Below, in pieces: positions 6,865-14,887 of a stretch of 64,000 nucleotides of DNA. This DNA is from Gluconacetobacter diazotrophicus PA1 5. Lineage in GTDB: Bacteria; Pseudomonadota; Alphaproteobacteria; Acetobacterales; Acetobacteraceae. Position 1 is the stretch's first letter; each line of letters opens with the position of its first letter. The DNA lies in the NCBI RefSeq assembly GCF_000021325.1, contig NC_011365.1, positions 620,001-684,000 of the forward strand, in the 5' to 3' direction. The notes beneath the pieces were generated by a model that had not been told where the DNA came from, ran no database searches, and was given only the letters and a program-made list of their open reading frames with translations. The position numbers and the translations under genes were made by a program.

Positions 6865-8619
6865 TTATCTCTTATTTAAAATTTGAATGGACGCAATAAC
6901 ACCTGGGGCCATAACCTGATTGCTTTGGTTCCATAGGCATCTGGCGATGGCATTGACAGTTGAAGCTACGATGTCGATTTTATTGTTTGAATTCCGCGAT
7001 TCTTTTATTGGCTTCATATATCCGTCAATCGTTGTGAATATATGACTATTGGCACAATGATGTAGGAACATGGGATTTTTGAAATGTATTCTATTTTCAA
7101 GAATTGCTATTTCAAACTCTGATGTTGCTTCCGATAATGTTTCGGCATTTTGTCCTATGGATATGACTTCAATACCTTCTTCAGAGCAGGTTTCCATAGT
7201 ATAATTCGCCTGATTTCTATCGAAGGCATACTCGAGGATATCTAGGTTCTCGTAATTTTCCAAAAGATCCTTTTGGAAACTGATTGATGACACCGCATTT
7301 CCTTTATGGACAGTAAGCCATCCATCGTTCTGCCATGCCCGAAACTGAGAACTAATATTCTTCTCCAAGAATCCTTCTGATGTATAAGGATGAGGAAAAA
7401 CATAATAATGTAGTTGCTCATCGATTGTGTTTACGAATACGTTTGTATAAACACAAAGATCCGATCTTGAGCCAAGATCTATCCCGGTAATTCCGAAATC
7501 ATAATCATCATCTTCCTCTATGTCTGGATCATAGCACGCCTTGACCGCATCCATATCTAGCCAGGTGGTTCCGGACGAGAGCCATTGGTTCAGGTTTTTG
7601 GTGAAGAATTCTCTTCGCTTGGATGGAATCCTCTTGGCTGAAGCTGCCTCTGCTCTGAAGGACAATTGATCAATGGCAGAATTCCAGCATGGATTGGCTT
7701 TCTCCCAGGTCGCCTCGGAGTAAGGATCATCTCCTTCATCAGCTTCCCATACACAGGAGAAGAACTGCTCATCCTGCTGATCAAACTCCTGACGTAGAAC
7801 TGACCGGGCATAACAATAATCTTCATATCCGAAACTATCGAGATTCAGACCGGCAGTTGATGCGGCCAGAACCAGAGACTGATCTCGCTTTTTGGCACCT
7901 GACACGATGACATCATAGGTTAATCGATCGGGATAAGCGTGTAGCTCGTCAAGGAAAGCGAAATGGATATTCAGTCCATTCATCTTTGAAGCACCTCGAG
8001 CAAGTGCTTTGAAAACACCGAGTTTATTTTCGCCTTTGTAGTTTTGTATTCCCTTTATGAATTTGGAATAGACTTGTGCCCCCAATGCCTTGAATAACTT
8101 TGGGTTCGTCTCGATCTGATTTGCTGCAGCTTTGAATGTATGAGACGCCTGATCGCGATCTACCCCGACTGAATATACCTGCGGGTCCCATTCTCCATCG
8201 CAGAGCAACATATAAAGGCAGAACCAAGCTCCGGCACCGGTTTTGTTATTTCCTCGAGCAACCCACAATGATCCTTTTCTGAATCTACGTTTTCCCTTGT
8301 TTCTGCCATTCGCATTTTTCCATCCAAGAAGTTGCGAGAAATACCACAACTGCCAGTCTTCGATTTGTACATGCGTACCGCCGACACTTCCTACACCAGC
8401 AAGATAGACCAGCTTTGTCGTCAGAAAACGGAACCGTTCTGGATCGGTTGGATCATAATAGAAATCAGGAAGTTCAAAATCCCTGAATGATCTTTCACAT
8501 GCGAGTCTGGTGAGTTCACATACCTCTGTACCAAGAGTTCCATTTAGAACCTTATATGGATAAGAGTATTGCTGTTTTGATAGTGGATCTAAATTATTAT
8601 AGATTTCCTCATATTTCAT
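6865..8619 (-). CDS. terL: Large terminase subunit (TerL)
   Basis: A 584-residue packaging motor. The ATPase domain has a Walker A variant at about 121-128 (ARGNNKTG) and a Walker B with catalytic acid at about 220-226 (FAFLDEL). The C-terminal nuclease domain begins near 373 (GITGIDLGSRSDL) with further conserved acidic residues. TerL pumps DNA into the prohead through the portal and cuts it when the head is full. It is transcribed alone on the minus strand, divergently from the 8700 gene. No small terminase or portal gene is visible, so these must lie to the left. Confidence 0.92.
   Translation of the reverse strand: MKYEEIYNNLDPLSKQQYSYPYKVLNGTLGTEVCELTRLACERSFRDFELPDFYYDPTDPERFRFLTTKLVYLAGVGSVGGTHVQIEDWQLWYFSQLLGWKNANGRNKGKRRFRKGSLWVARGNNKTGAGAWFCLYMLLCDGEWDPQVYSVGVDRDQASHTFKAAANQIETNPKLFKALGAQVYSKFIKGIQNYKGENKLGVFKALARGASKMNGLNIHFAFLDELHAYPDRLTYDVIVSGAKKRDQSLVLAASTAGLNLDSFGYEDYCYARSVLRQEFDQQDEQFFSCVWEADEGDDPYSEATWEKANPCWNSAIDQLSFRAEAASAKRIPSKRREFFTKNLNQWLSSGTTWLDMDAVKACYDPDIEEDDDYDFGITGIDLGSRSDLCVYTNVFVNTIDEQLHYYVFPHPYTSEGFLEKNISSQFRAWQNDGWLTVHKGNAVSSISFQKDLLENYENLDILEYAFDRNQANYTMETCSEEGIEVISIGQNAETLSEATSEFEIAILENRIHFKNPMFLHHCANSHIFTTIDGYMKPIKESRNSNNKIDIVASTVNAIARCLWNQSNQVMAPGVIASIQILNKR
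6871..6879 (-). promoter_or_regulatory. Late-promoter-like element TTAAATAAG
   Basis: The minus strand reads TTTTAAATAAGAG inside the last codons of terL, 25 bases before the ATG at 6845, with AGAGGAT as ribosome site. Confidence 0.6.
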
Positions 8620-8648
8620 TTTTTAATGTAGCCAATAATTGATACGAA

Positions 8649-8657
8649 ATTATTTAA
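8649..8657 (-). promoter_or_regulatory. Late-promoter-like element TTAAATAAT (terL)
   Basis: The minus strand reads CCTTAAATAATTTCG, 29 bases before the terL ATG. It is divergent from, and 4 bases away from, the element at 8662-8670. Confidence 0.6.
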
Positions 8658-8661
8658 GGTT

Positions 8662-8670
8662 TTAAATAAG
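8662..8670 (+). promoter_or_regulatory. Late-promoter-like element TTAAATAAG
   Basis: The plus strand reads GGTTTTAAATAAGTTC, 29 bases before the ATG at 8700, with GTAAGGAG as ribosome site. Confidence 0.6.
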
Positions 8671-8699
8671 TTCATATTTTACTGTAAGGAGAAAATACT

Positions 8700-9011
8700 A
8701 TGATACTACATATTTTTGAGATAATTTTTGATCTATTTCTTGGCGGTCTATCAATATCTCTGTTTTTGAAGAATGATAAGCTTATTACTGATCATGGCGA
8801 ATATATAAGAGAATTTATATCTGACAGTGAGTCAATAATAGAATCAATTAAAACTGAATACGAATCCAAAATAGAATCAATTAAAGCTGAATACGAAGAG
8901 AAATTTGTATCTCTTGAAGAGGAGTTTCAATCAAAGGTAGGAACCATGGAATCTGACGTTGTGGAGCAGATCAAAGTTGCATCCACTAAACTTGGTATTA
9001 ATCTAGAATAA
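8700..9011 (+). CDS. Membrane-anchored coiled-coil phage protein, unknown
   Basis: A 103-residue protein. One N-terminal membrane segment (about residues 2-22) is followed by a long charged coiled coil holding a near-perfect tandem repeat (ESIKTEYESK / ESIKAEYEEK). It has a strong ribosome site (AAGGAG) and heads the unit that continues with the GIY-YIG-like and spanin genes. Topology and neighbours hint at a lysis-related or envelope role, which is inference; no family is recognised. Confidence 0.65.
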   Translation: MILHIFEIIFDLFLGGLSISLFLKNDKLITDHGEYIREFISDSESIIESIKTEYESKIESIKAEYEEKFVSLEEEFQSKVGTMESDVVEQIKVASTKLGINLE

Positions 9012-9012
9012 A

Positions 9013-9414
9013 ATGAATTGGGTTTTCGGAGAAGGGATTACAGAAACGTATCTTGAGTCTGCCGAGGTATTTGGTTTTATATATCGCATCGATTTTGAAA
9101 ATGATTGCTGGTATATCGGAAAAAAACAGACGCATAGCTACAGGAAGATCCCTTCTAGGAAACTAGACGGATCGAAATCTCTCTATAAAAAAACAATCTC
9201 AAAGACTTCTGACTGGAAAACATACAATAGCTCGTCCATTCATGTTCTTGAATTGATTAGCAAAGGTGTTCCATATACAAAAGAAATAATTGAAGTTGTC
9301 GAGGTAGGTGGATCTCTTGAATATCTCGAAGCAAGATATCTGTTCAAGAATGATGCTCTTGAAGATCCCATGTGCCTAAATAAGAATATTATGGGACGAT
9401 TTTTTAAGAAATAA
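9013..9414 (+). CDS. GIY-YIG-like nuclease
   Basis: A 133-residue protein. It has the two-strand core of the GIY-YIG fold with GFIYRI at 21-26 and WYIGKK at 33-38. Arginines at 44 and 49 and a conserved glutamate near 106 (SLEYLEARY) fill the places of the catalytic Arg and Glu. The W-K-x-Y-x-S-S pattern after it and the closing KNIMGRF resemble small GIY-YIG proteins of T4-like phages. Such proteins act as homing or nicking nucleases, but the role here is unknown. It starts one base after the previous stop, between a membrane protein and the spanins. Confidence 0.7.
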   Translation: MNWVFGEGITETYLESAEVFGFIYRIDFENDCWYIGKKQTHSYRKIPSRKLDGSKSLYKKTISKTSDWKTYNSSSIHVLELISKGVPYTKEIIEVVEVGGSLEYLEARYLFKNDALEDPMCLNKNIMGRFFKK

Positions 9415-9423
9415 GGATTATAT

Positions 9424-9816
9424 ATGCCGTTAATTTTATTATCTGTATTTGGGTTCATAAAGGATAATTGGAAGTATTTTTTAATTGGTGGGGTGATTAT
9501 TGGCGTTATCGGCTTTGCTTTTCATATCAAAAGTGAAATCGATTCTGTTCATAAATTGAAGTCTGAGGTTTCTGACAAAACGCAACAGGTTCAGTTATTC
9601 TCGCAGTCGTTAGATCAACAGAAGACCATTAACAATCAAATAAACCAATCATACAATAACCTATTATCTCAGGATCAGGGCGCGCAACAGACTATCTCAA
9701 CCGATAGTCAGGACATTAAGAAAATATTGAGATCAAATACTCCCGTAGTTCAGAAACAGGCCGACGTTTCAACAAGGATCAATGCCGACCTCGACATGCT
9801 TGGAGGTGCCCAATGA
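9424..9816 (+). CDS. Inner-membrane spanin (Rz-like)
   Basis: A 130-residue type II membrane protein. A single N-terminal transmembrane segment (about 13-33) is followed by a Gln-rich coiled coil, the standard i-spanin layout. The last codons overlap the start of a small lipoprotein gene in another frame (ATGA at 9813), the Rz/Rz1 signature. I-spanin and o-spanin span the periplasm and fuse inner and outer membranes in the final lysis step. The endolysin lies 3 kb away, so the cassette is split. Confidence 0.8.
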   Translation: MPLILLSVFGFIKDNWKYFLIGGVIIGVIGFAFHIKSEIDSVHKLKSEVSDKTQQVQLFSQSLDQQKTINNQINQSYNNLLSQDQGAQQTISTDSQDIKKILRSNTPVVQKQADVSTRINADLDMLGGAQ

Positions 9817-10109
9817 TCAGAATCCTCGGAGTATCGTCCCTGTGCGTTTTAATGACCGCCTGTGCCGGGCCAGTCGTTCCTGCGGTTCCGACTACACAGA
9901 TGATTACACAGGCCCCTCCTCTGCCCGTAAAACCCGTCTTGAGACATATCCAGTTTGGGATGGCAGATAGCTCACGGCCCTACTGTCTCTCAGGGGCCGA
10001 CCTGGACATTCTCCATACCGACCTTCTTAAGATATTTCAGTATCAATCTGAACTTGGATCTGTTGTTCAGTTTTATTCCAATACAATTGGTTCGTCGGCG
10101 AACAAGTAA
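9813..10109 (+). CDS. Outer-membrane spanin lipoprotein (Rz1-like)
   Basis: A 98-residue protein with a lipoprotein signal: positive start, hydrophobic segment and Cys17 (SLCVLMTACAGP). A Pro-rich stretch (APPLPVKP) follows, as in many Rz1 proteins. Its ATG overlaps the stop of the i-spanin gene. After processing it would sit in the outer membrane and bind the i-spanin through its C-terminus. Confidence 0.8.
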   Translation: MIRILGVSSLCVLMTACAGPVVPAVPTTQMITQAPPLPVKPVLRHIQFGMADSSRPYCLSGADLDILHTDLLKIFQYQSELGSVVQFYSNTIGSSANK

Positions 10110-10129
10110 AATCAAATACAACTAGCAAC

Positions 10130-10138
10130 TTAAATAAC
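10130..10138 (+). promoter_or_regulatory. Late-promoter-like element TTAAATAAC
   Basis: The plus strand reads ACTTAAATAACAGC, 34 bases before the baseplate J ATG at 10173. Confidence 0.55.
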
Positions 10139-10172
10139 AGCAGTTAATATTTCTGTATAGGCTGCTTTTTGT

Positions 10173-11264
10173 ATGTTTCAATATCCAAATTATTCAACAA
10201 TAAATCAAAGAATAAACTCTGCCATTGCTCAGGCATGTGGCAATCAGCCTCTTCCTGGCTCTGTTCTGAACGCAGTCTCAAAGGCGATTGCGAAAGAACT
10301 TTCATATCAATATGGATATCTCGATTATATCTCCCTTCAGGGTGTTCCTTTCACTGCAACTGGTACGATTCTCGAAAACTGGGGGAGTTTAAAAGGAGTT
10401 GTTCGAGATTCAGCCGTAGCTGCTTCTGGTTCTATAACCTTCAGTGGAACAGCCGATACGGACATTCCTGCTGGTTCGGTCATTACGAGAAATTCTGATG
10501 GCCTTACATTCACCACGACCGCAAGTGGCGTAGTCGGAAGTCCTGTTCCGATAGTGGCATCTCAAACAGGTGTTATCGGAAACACAGCTTCTGGATCTGG
10601 ATTCACTCTATCGGTAGCAATCTCTGGAGTCAGCCCAAGCCTTACCCTTACCAGCAATATTACAAGTGGTACGGACATTGAAACTGATGACGCGCTCCGC
10701 TCCCGAATTCTAGCCGCATTTTCTACTATTCCTTCAGGTGGAACTCCGACAGATCACGTCAACTGGCTCCTTGAGGTTCCAGGTGTTGAGCAGGCTTGGT
10801 GTGCTCCAGTCCCTGTTCAGGGAAATGTAGTCGTCTGCTACATCATGATGTCTCCTACCAATGGGAATAACGGTTTTCCAAATGGGACCGATGGCGTTTC
10901 GTCTTCAGATCCCCGTCTTCCTGCCGCAACAGGTGATCAGCTTATCGCTGCCAATGCGACTTTCTCACTACGTCCCATCGGTGAGACTATGTACATATCT
11001 GCCCCTGTTCCTTACCCGATCAACATAACTATTAGTGGCATATCAAATGCGAGTGCAGCACAAAAAAGTTCAATAAGCGCCGCTCTTTCAAACTATCTTT
11101 ATTCCAGTGGCGATCCATTAGGAACTTCAATTTACACCACTTCCTTAGCTAACGTGGTTGAAGCAGCTTATGGTTCATCGTCATTTACGTTGTTATCTCC
11201 TGCTGACACTGTTGCTATTGCTCAAGGGGGTTGGCCAACTCTTGGGACAATCACATATTCATAA
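10173..11264 (+). CDS. Baseplate J-like protein (Mu gp47 family)
   Basis: A 363-residue protein with the family's typical course: helical N-terminus, a beta-rich GSITFSGTADTDIPAGS segment, ETDDALRSRILAAF, the conserved GGTPTDHVNWLLEVPGVEQAW and a C-terminal region. Baseplate J proteins are the wedge proteins that link tail tube and tail fibres in contractile tails. It is directly followed by the gp48-like gene as in Mu. The weak ribosome site leaves the start slightly open. Confidence 0.88.
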   Translation: MFQYPNYSTINQRINSAIAQACGNQPLPGSVLNAVSKAIAKELSYQYGYLDYISLQGVPFTATGTILENWGSLKGVVRDSAVAASGSITFSGTADTDIPAGSVITRNSDGLTFTTTASGVVGSPVPIVASQTGVIGNTASGSGFTLSVAISGVSPSLTLTSNITSGTDIETDDALRSRILAAFSTIPSGGTPTDHVNWLLEVPGVEQAWCAPVPVQGNVVVCYIMMSPTNGNNGFPNGTDGVSSSDPRLPAATGDQLIAANATFSLRPIGETMYISAPVPYPINITISGISNASAAQKSSISAALSNYLYSSGDPLGTSIYTTSLANVVEAAYGSSSFTLLSPADTVAIAQGGWPTLGTITYS

Positions 11265-11276
11265 GGAGAGTTATCA

Positions 11277-11852
11277 ATGGCGAATTTTACACAAGAACAA
11301 TACAATCAACTCATTATGCAGTTATTACCGAATGGTCCGGCATGGCCGAAAACACCTGATACAGTTCAATACCAAATTATGACTTCTTTAATGAGCCAAC
11401 TTTGGCAACTAGATGACGATGCAACAAATTTGATTTCTGATTTAAATCCCGGAACGACGATCAATTTTATAAACGAGTGGCAGGAGACATTCGGACTTCC
11501 CGATAGCTGTATAACTGAAACACTTACCACTGAGCAGGAGATACAGCAGATTCTTAACCGATTTACAGAGGTAGGAGGAATTACCGCTGATTTTTACAAA
11601 AGCTTGGCTTCTGAATACGGGTATAGCATTGAAGTGGTTGAATATGGACCATTTGTCTGCGGACTCACTGAACTAGGTGATACAGCCTATATGGATGGCG
11701 ATGATTCAGTCGGATTCGCCGTCACGCTGATAGAAAACACCTCACAAGATTTGACTCTTCTTCAATGTAAGTTTTCTCGATTATCTACTCTATTGGCCTG
11801 CATAGACTTCTACTTATATCAGCCCGCGACCAATACACAGATTGTACTTTAA
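11277..11852 (+). CDS. Baseplate wedge protein, Mu gp48 / YmfQ-like (DUF2313)
   Basis: A 191-residue protein beginning with the family hallmark LIMQLLPNGPAWPKTPD and containing the FINEWQETFGLPDSC and RFTEVGGITADFYKSLASE stretches. Members sit next to baseplate J proteins and complete the wedge. It starts 12 bases after the J gene behind AAGGAG. Its TAA stop lies within the promoter-like element of the protease unit. Confidence 0.82.
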   Translation: MANFTQEQYNQLIMQLLPNGPAWPKTPDTVQYQIMTSLMSQLWQLDDDATNLISDLNPGTTINFINEWQETFGLPDSCITETLTTEQEIQQILNRFTEVGGITADFYKSLASEYGYSIEVVEYGPFVCGLTELGDTAYMDGDDSVGFAVTLIENTSQDLTLLQCKFSRLSTLLACIDFYLYQPATNTQIVL

Positions 11853-11857
11853 ATAAT
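11849..11857 (+). promoter_or_regulatory. Late-promoter-like element TTAAATAAT
   Basis: The plus strand reads CTTTAAATAATTTCC over the stop codon of the gp48-like gene, 24 bases before the protease ATG at 11882. Confidence 0.55.
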
Positions 11858-11881
11858 TTCCAAAGAAAGGTATTGGGTATT

Positions 11882-12538
11882 ATGGCACGAACGAAATACA
11901 CATTAAAAGAATATAAAAGAAACGTTGATGAATTAAATGGTCGCGGGGATGTTTCAGTGATGAAGGATTTTATATTCTCCATCTCAGATAGCAATGAAAA
12001 TACAGCGACTTTTATCATAACGACACCTGAAACTGACCGTGCGAACGATAATGTCATAACTTCCGGAATAGATGTTTCAAATTACCTGAATAATCCAGTG
12101 GTTCTTTGGGGACATGACGATGAGGACTTTCCTATAGGAAAGTGCATTTCATTAGATAAGAACTCTGATCGTATCATAGCAACCGTAAAGTTCGCTGACT
12201 TCTCAACGCCAATTGCGGGCGTTCGTGCCGCTTGTGTTCATTCACTCATTACACAAGGCATATTGAATGCGGTTTCCATTGGATTTAGACCAATTGAGTC
12301 TTACTTCAATGACGATGGCGGTTTCGTTATAGAAAAATCAGAACTTTTAGAGTTTTCCGTTGTTAATATTCCGTGTCATCAGGACGCACTGATTTTGGAT
12401 CATACTTCTGAAGATACTGATTCCGAAGAAAGTGTTTTAGATGAATCAGTTGAAGATGATTCTCCTGCTGAAGAAGAGATTTCACAAAATGAAAGAGAAA
12501 AGCAATTAAGAATTAGAAGACGCCTTAGAGATTTATAA
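11882..12538 (+). CDS. HK97-family prohead protease
   Basis: A 218-residue serine protease that cleaves the capsid protein's scaffolding domain during head maturation. The pattern is typical: NNPVVLWGHDDEDFPIG with the catalytic His, AVSIGFRP with the serine, and ELLEFSVVNIPCHQDAL. A very acidic tail follows. ATG at 11882 is preferred over the TTG at 11873, because AAAGG at 11866-11870 is spaced 11 bases from the ATG and only 2 from the TTG. Protease and capsid genes are usually adjacent; here they are 7 kb apart. Confidence 0.87.
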   Translation: MARTKYTLKEYKRNVDELNGRGDVSVMKDFIFSISDSNENTATFIITTPETDRANDNVITSGIDVSNYLNNPVVLWGHDDEDFPIGKCISLDKNSDRIIATVKFADFSTPIAGVRAACVHSLITQGILNAVSIGFRPIESYFNDDGGFVIEKSELLEFSVVNIPCHQDALILDHTSEDTDSEESVLDESVEDDSPAEEEISQNEREKQLRIRRRLRDL

Positions 12539-12735
12539 TGAATGATGACAAAGATAACAATTCATTCTTGAATGGTCTTCCAGTAAAGAAAATTATCGGA
12601 TTACTCGTAGCATGGATCATTCTATGGGACTACGTGCTTTCACCTGCTCTCAATTGGTTATGGCCTAGCCTCCATGCACCAGGCGGCGATCCTGTCGCAC
12701 TGCTCCAGACAATCATTGGTGCAGTGTTTCAATGA
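12538..12735 (+). CDS. Putative holin
   Basis: A 65-residue protein with a charged N-terminus and a strong hydrophobic segment (about 17-38, IIGLLVAWIILWDYVLSPAL), then a second, weaker one near the end. Its start overlaps the protease stop (TAATG) and its stop overlaps the endolysin start (ATGA). A small membrane protein directly ahead of an endolysin is the usual place for the holin, which forms the holes that release the endolysin. Family not confirmed. Confidence 0.6.
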   Translation: MNDDKDNNSFLNGLPVKKIIGLLVAWIILWDYVLSPALNWLWPSLHAPGGDPVALLQTIIGAVFQ

Positions 12736-13166
12736 CGGCTCTGGATTTAATCTGTCAGTTTGAAGGCTTTCGTGCCGAGGCATATCCTGATTCAGCAGGA
12801 TACTTCACAATCGGGTTCGGTTCTCGCTTCTGGAACGATCAGCCCGTCTCTCCTTCGTATCCTGGGACCATCACGGAGGCTGAAGCAATGGCACAGATGG
12901 CACCAGAGGTAGTGTCCCTCCAGAATGAAATCACAACGGCCTGTATGCCGCAGATCCTGACTGATAGTCAGCTTACCGCCCTGACATCATTTGCCTACAA
13001 CGTGGGATTCGATGCCTTTAGGGGATCAACTCTTCATAGGTTCATCCTAGCTGGGAATATGACAGGGGCGGCTGGTCAGTTTGTTTTATGGGACAAAGCT
13101 GATGGCGAGGTGGTTCAGGGTCTTCTGGACAGACGTATTAAAGAGCGTGATATTTTTCTGTCTTAA
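12732..13166 (+). CDS. Endolysin, GH24 lysozyme
   Basis: A 144-residue T4-type lysozyme with the catalytic arrangement E11-x8-D20-x5-T26 (FEGFRAEAYPDSAGYFTIGFG region) and the helical core typical of GH24. It cuts the glycan chains of peptidoglycan. There is no signal peptide, so release depends on a holin, and the candidate is the overlapping upstream gene. It ends in a 4-base convergent overlap with the minus-strand gene at 13163. Confidence 0.9.
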   Translation: MTALDLICQFEGFRAEAYPDSAGYFTIGFGSRFWNDQPVSPSYPGTITEAEAMAQMAPEVVSLQNEITTACMPQILTDSQLTALTSFAYNVGFDAFRGSTLHRFILAGNMTGAAGQFVLWDKADGEVVQGLLDRRIKERDIFLS

Positions 13167-13708
13167 TAAGATAGAACTTGAATAGTCATAGGTGGAAATC
13201 CTGGATGAATTATTGAACTGTTGTTTCTATATATGATTTCCATGTCTCTAGAAGAATCTTCATATTGAATATATGCGGTTATACAAGGCGCTATTGAAAT
13301 CTTAGTGGTCAAAGATACTATATAAGGGAGATCTTCCGTCTGTTGATTAATAGTCAAAATAGTTTTTGACTTAATATCATTGAATGTTTCGCCAAGATCA
13401 AAGAATGAGTTATTAAAAAGATATGTTATCTCAGCCTCAAACATAGGACTTATTAAAGCAACACAAGATTGAGCATCTGTTATAGTCTGAAAATTTATCT
13501 GACCAGCGGACTGGGCGATATATATTAGACAGTTTTGTCTGAAATATGCGTTTGTATTGGGCTCCCCTACACTATCAATGCTCTGAAAACTTGTGTCATA
13601 ACCAAAGCTTGTCATAAGGCCGCACAAGAAATTTAATCTATCTTGTGGATTAACGAACATAGCAACTATATTGCTGAATATAGAGTTCACATCATCATAA
13701 AAAGACAT
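13163..13708 (-). CDS. Phage protein of unknown function in the baseplate region
   Basis: A 181-residue protein (starts MSFYDDVNSIFSNIVAMFV), alone on the minus strand between the endolysin and the gp44-like gene. No family is recognised. It is mostly beta-type with a helical start and no membrane segment or signal peptide. It shares a palindromic divergent promoter region with the gp44-like gene, suggesting it is made at the same time as the baseplate proteins. Confidence 0.6.
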   Translation of the reverse strand: MSFYDDVNSIFSNIVAMFVNPQDRLNFLCGLMTSFGYDTSFQSIDSVGEPNTNAYFRQNCLIYIAQSAGQINFQTITDAQSCVALISPMFEAEITYLFNNSFFDLGETFNDIKSKTILTINQQTEDLPYIVSLTTKISIAPCITAYIQYEDSSRDMEIIYRNNSSIIHPGFPPMTIQVLSY

Positions 13709-13749
13709 ATTTTAAATACCAAATATAGACATTATTTGGTATTTAAAAT
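13709..13749. promoter_or_regulatory. Palindromic divergent late-promoter pair
   Basis: Perfect 16-base arms (13709-13724, reading ATTTTAAATACCAAAT, and its reverse complement at 13734-13749) flank a 9-base spacer. Each arm carries TTAAATACC: 13712-13720 on the plus strand (27 bases before ATG 13748) and 13738-13746 on the minus strand (29 bases before ATG 13708). The two transcripts would start within a few bases of each other. Confidence 0.55.
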
Positions 13750-14878
13750 GACAGGAAATCAACTTATCGTTTCTATGTTAGTAGGGAATTACAACTTCGA
13801 GACTAACATAGAATCCTTTTCTATCTCAAATTCTTTATCTACCCTTCCATCAACCTTCTCTGCCCGCTTCTACCTGGAACATCCCGTTGATTTCCGAGGA
13901 TCATCAGTTGTCATAAAACTGAATGGTTCAGTGGCGTTCAAAGGAGTTGTCAACTGGATGAGGATTTCACGCAGTACTGAGTCCAATGTCTATGAGATGG
14001 GCGGCCGAAGTCTTCTTTGGAATATGTTTGACTGTTCAGTACAGAATCTTCCGGGCAGTTTTCAGTTTTTTTCATTGGAACAATTGGCTAACACATTATG
14101 TAGTCCATACAATATAACTGTATCAAGTGATGGTGTTTCATCTACAACATCTAGTCCTTCTGGACTGACCGCCAATCTGAGCTTTGGTTCATCTCCTTAT
14201 AACGAGATCATGAAATGGTCAGGATTCTTTGGGAAAATTCTTGTTGATAATCTTGGAACACTTCAAATAACAGACGTTAATACAACATCTACTCCAATTG
14301 ATCTTAACGTTCATAACATAAAAGACGCTGAGATAGAAATGCACAATGATAATCTGTTCAATGTTATAGATGTGTCGCAGGTGGTAAATGGCATCGGTGT
14401 TACTGGTGAAAAAGCATTCTATGGATCTGCTTCTATGACCTATCAACCGAACGGATATCTCACGCCAATCTCTGGGAATGTTTCAAGGGTGAAGTATATC
14501 TACAACGATTCAAATTATACATCTGCAAAGCCTGGAACACAGATTACAGATGGCCAGTACCAGTCGTTTAGTCAGAATTATGCCCAATGGGTTCTTAATA
14601 GATCTATGGGAGAATCGCAGGTTTTGCGAGTGGTGGTTCCATCTGCATTCTGTGATAGCGCACAAACATCTCTATGGGCAGTAAATTCTTTGGTTAATGT
14701 CAATCTTCCTGACCTGCTAACGAACAATCAGACTCTCTTGGTAGAGTCTATAGATTTCTCGTACAGCTTTGTTTCTGGATCAAATACTACTTTATCATTG
14801 ATGCAATCATCTGCTTTTGAACCGCAACCAAGCCCCGGTTATCAGGGAGCAAGTTTATATGTCAACGTATCTAACTAA
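13748..14878 (+). CDS. Baseplate hub protein, Mu gp44-like (gpP)
   Basis: A 376-residue protein with the hub pattern of Mu gp44: a beta-rich start (MTGNQLIVSMLVGNYNF), an SVVIKLNGSVAFKGVVNWM strand pair, YEMGGRSLLWNMFDCSVQ, and a later domain with repeated beta strands. Gp44-type proteins form the trimeric hub between tail tube and spike. An in-frame ATG 35 codons further up lies inside the opposite gene and upstream of the promoter element, so 13748 is chosen. The spike gene follows at once. Confidence 0.8.
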   Translation: MTGNQLIVSMLVGNYNFETNIESFSISNSLSTLPSTFSARFYLEHPVDFRGSSVVIKLNGSVAFKGVVNWMRISRSTESNVYEMGGRSLLWNMFDCSVQNLPGSFQFFSLEQLANTLCSPYNITVSSDGVSSTTSSPSGLTANLSFGSSPYNEIMKWSGFFGKILVDNLGTLQITDVNTTSTPIDLNVHNIKDAEIEMHNDNLFNVIDVSQVVNGIGVTGEKAFYGSASMTYQPNGYLTPISGNVSRVKYIYNDSNYTSAKPGTQITDGQYQSFSQNYAQWVLNRSMGESQVLRVVVPSAFCDSAQTSLWAVNSLVNVNLPDLLTNNQTLLVESIDFSYSFVSGSNTTLSLMQSSAFEPQPSPGYQGASLYVNVSN

Positions 14879-14887
14879 AGGATTTAA

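Noticed and set aside
10169-10498. 109-residue frame overlapping the baseplate J gene
   Set aside because: Starts 4 bases before the J gene in another frame, Cys/Ser/Trp-rich nonsense composition.
13643-13747. Longer N-terminus for the gp44-like gene
   Set aside because: The extra 35 codons lie upstream of the promoter palindrome and inside the opposite gene; family start fits 13748.
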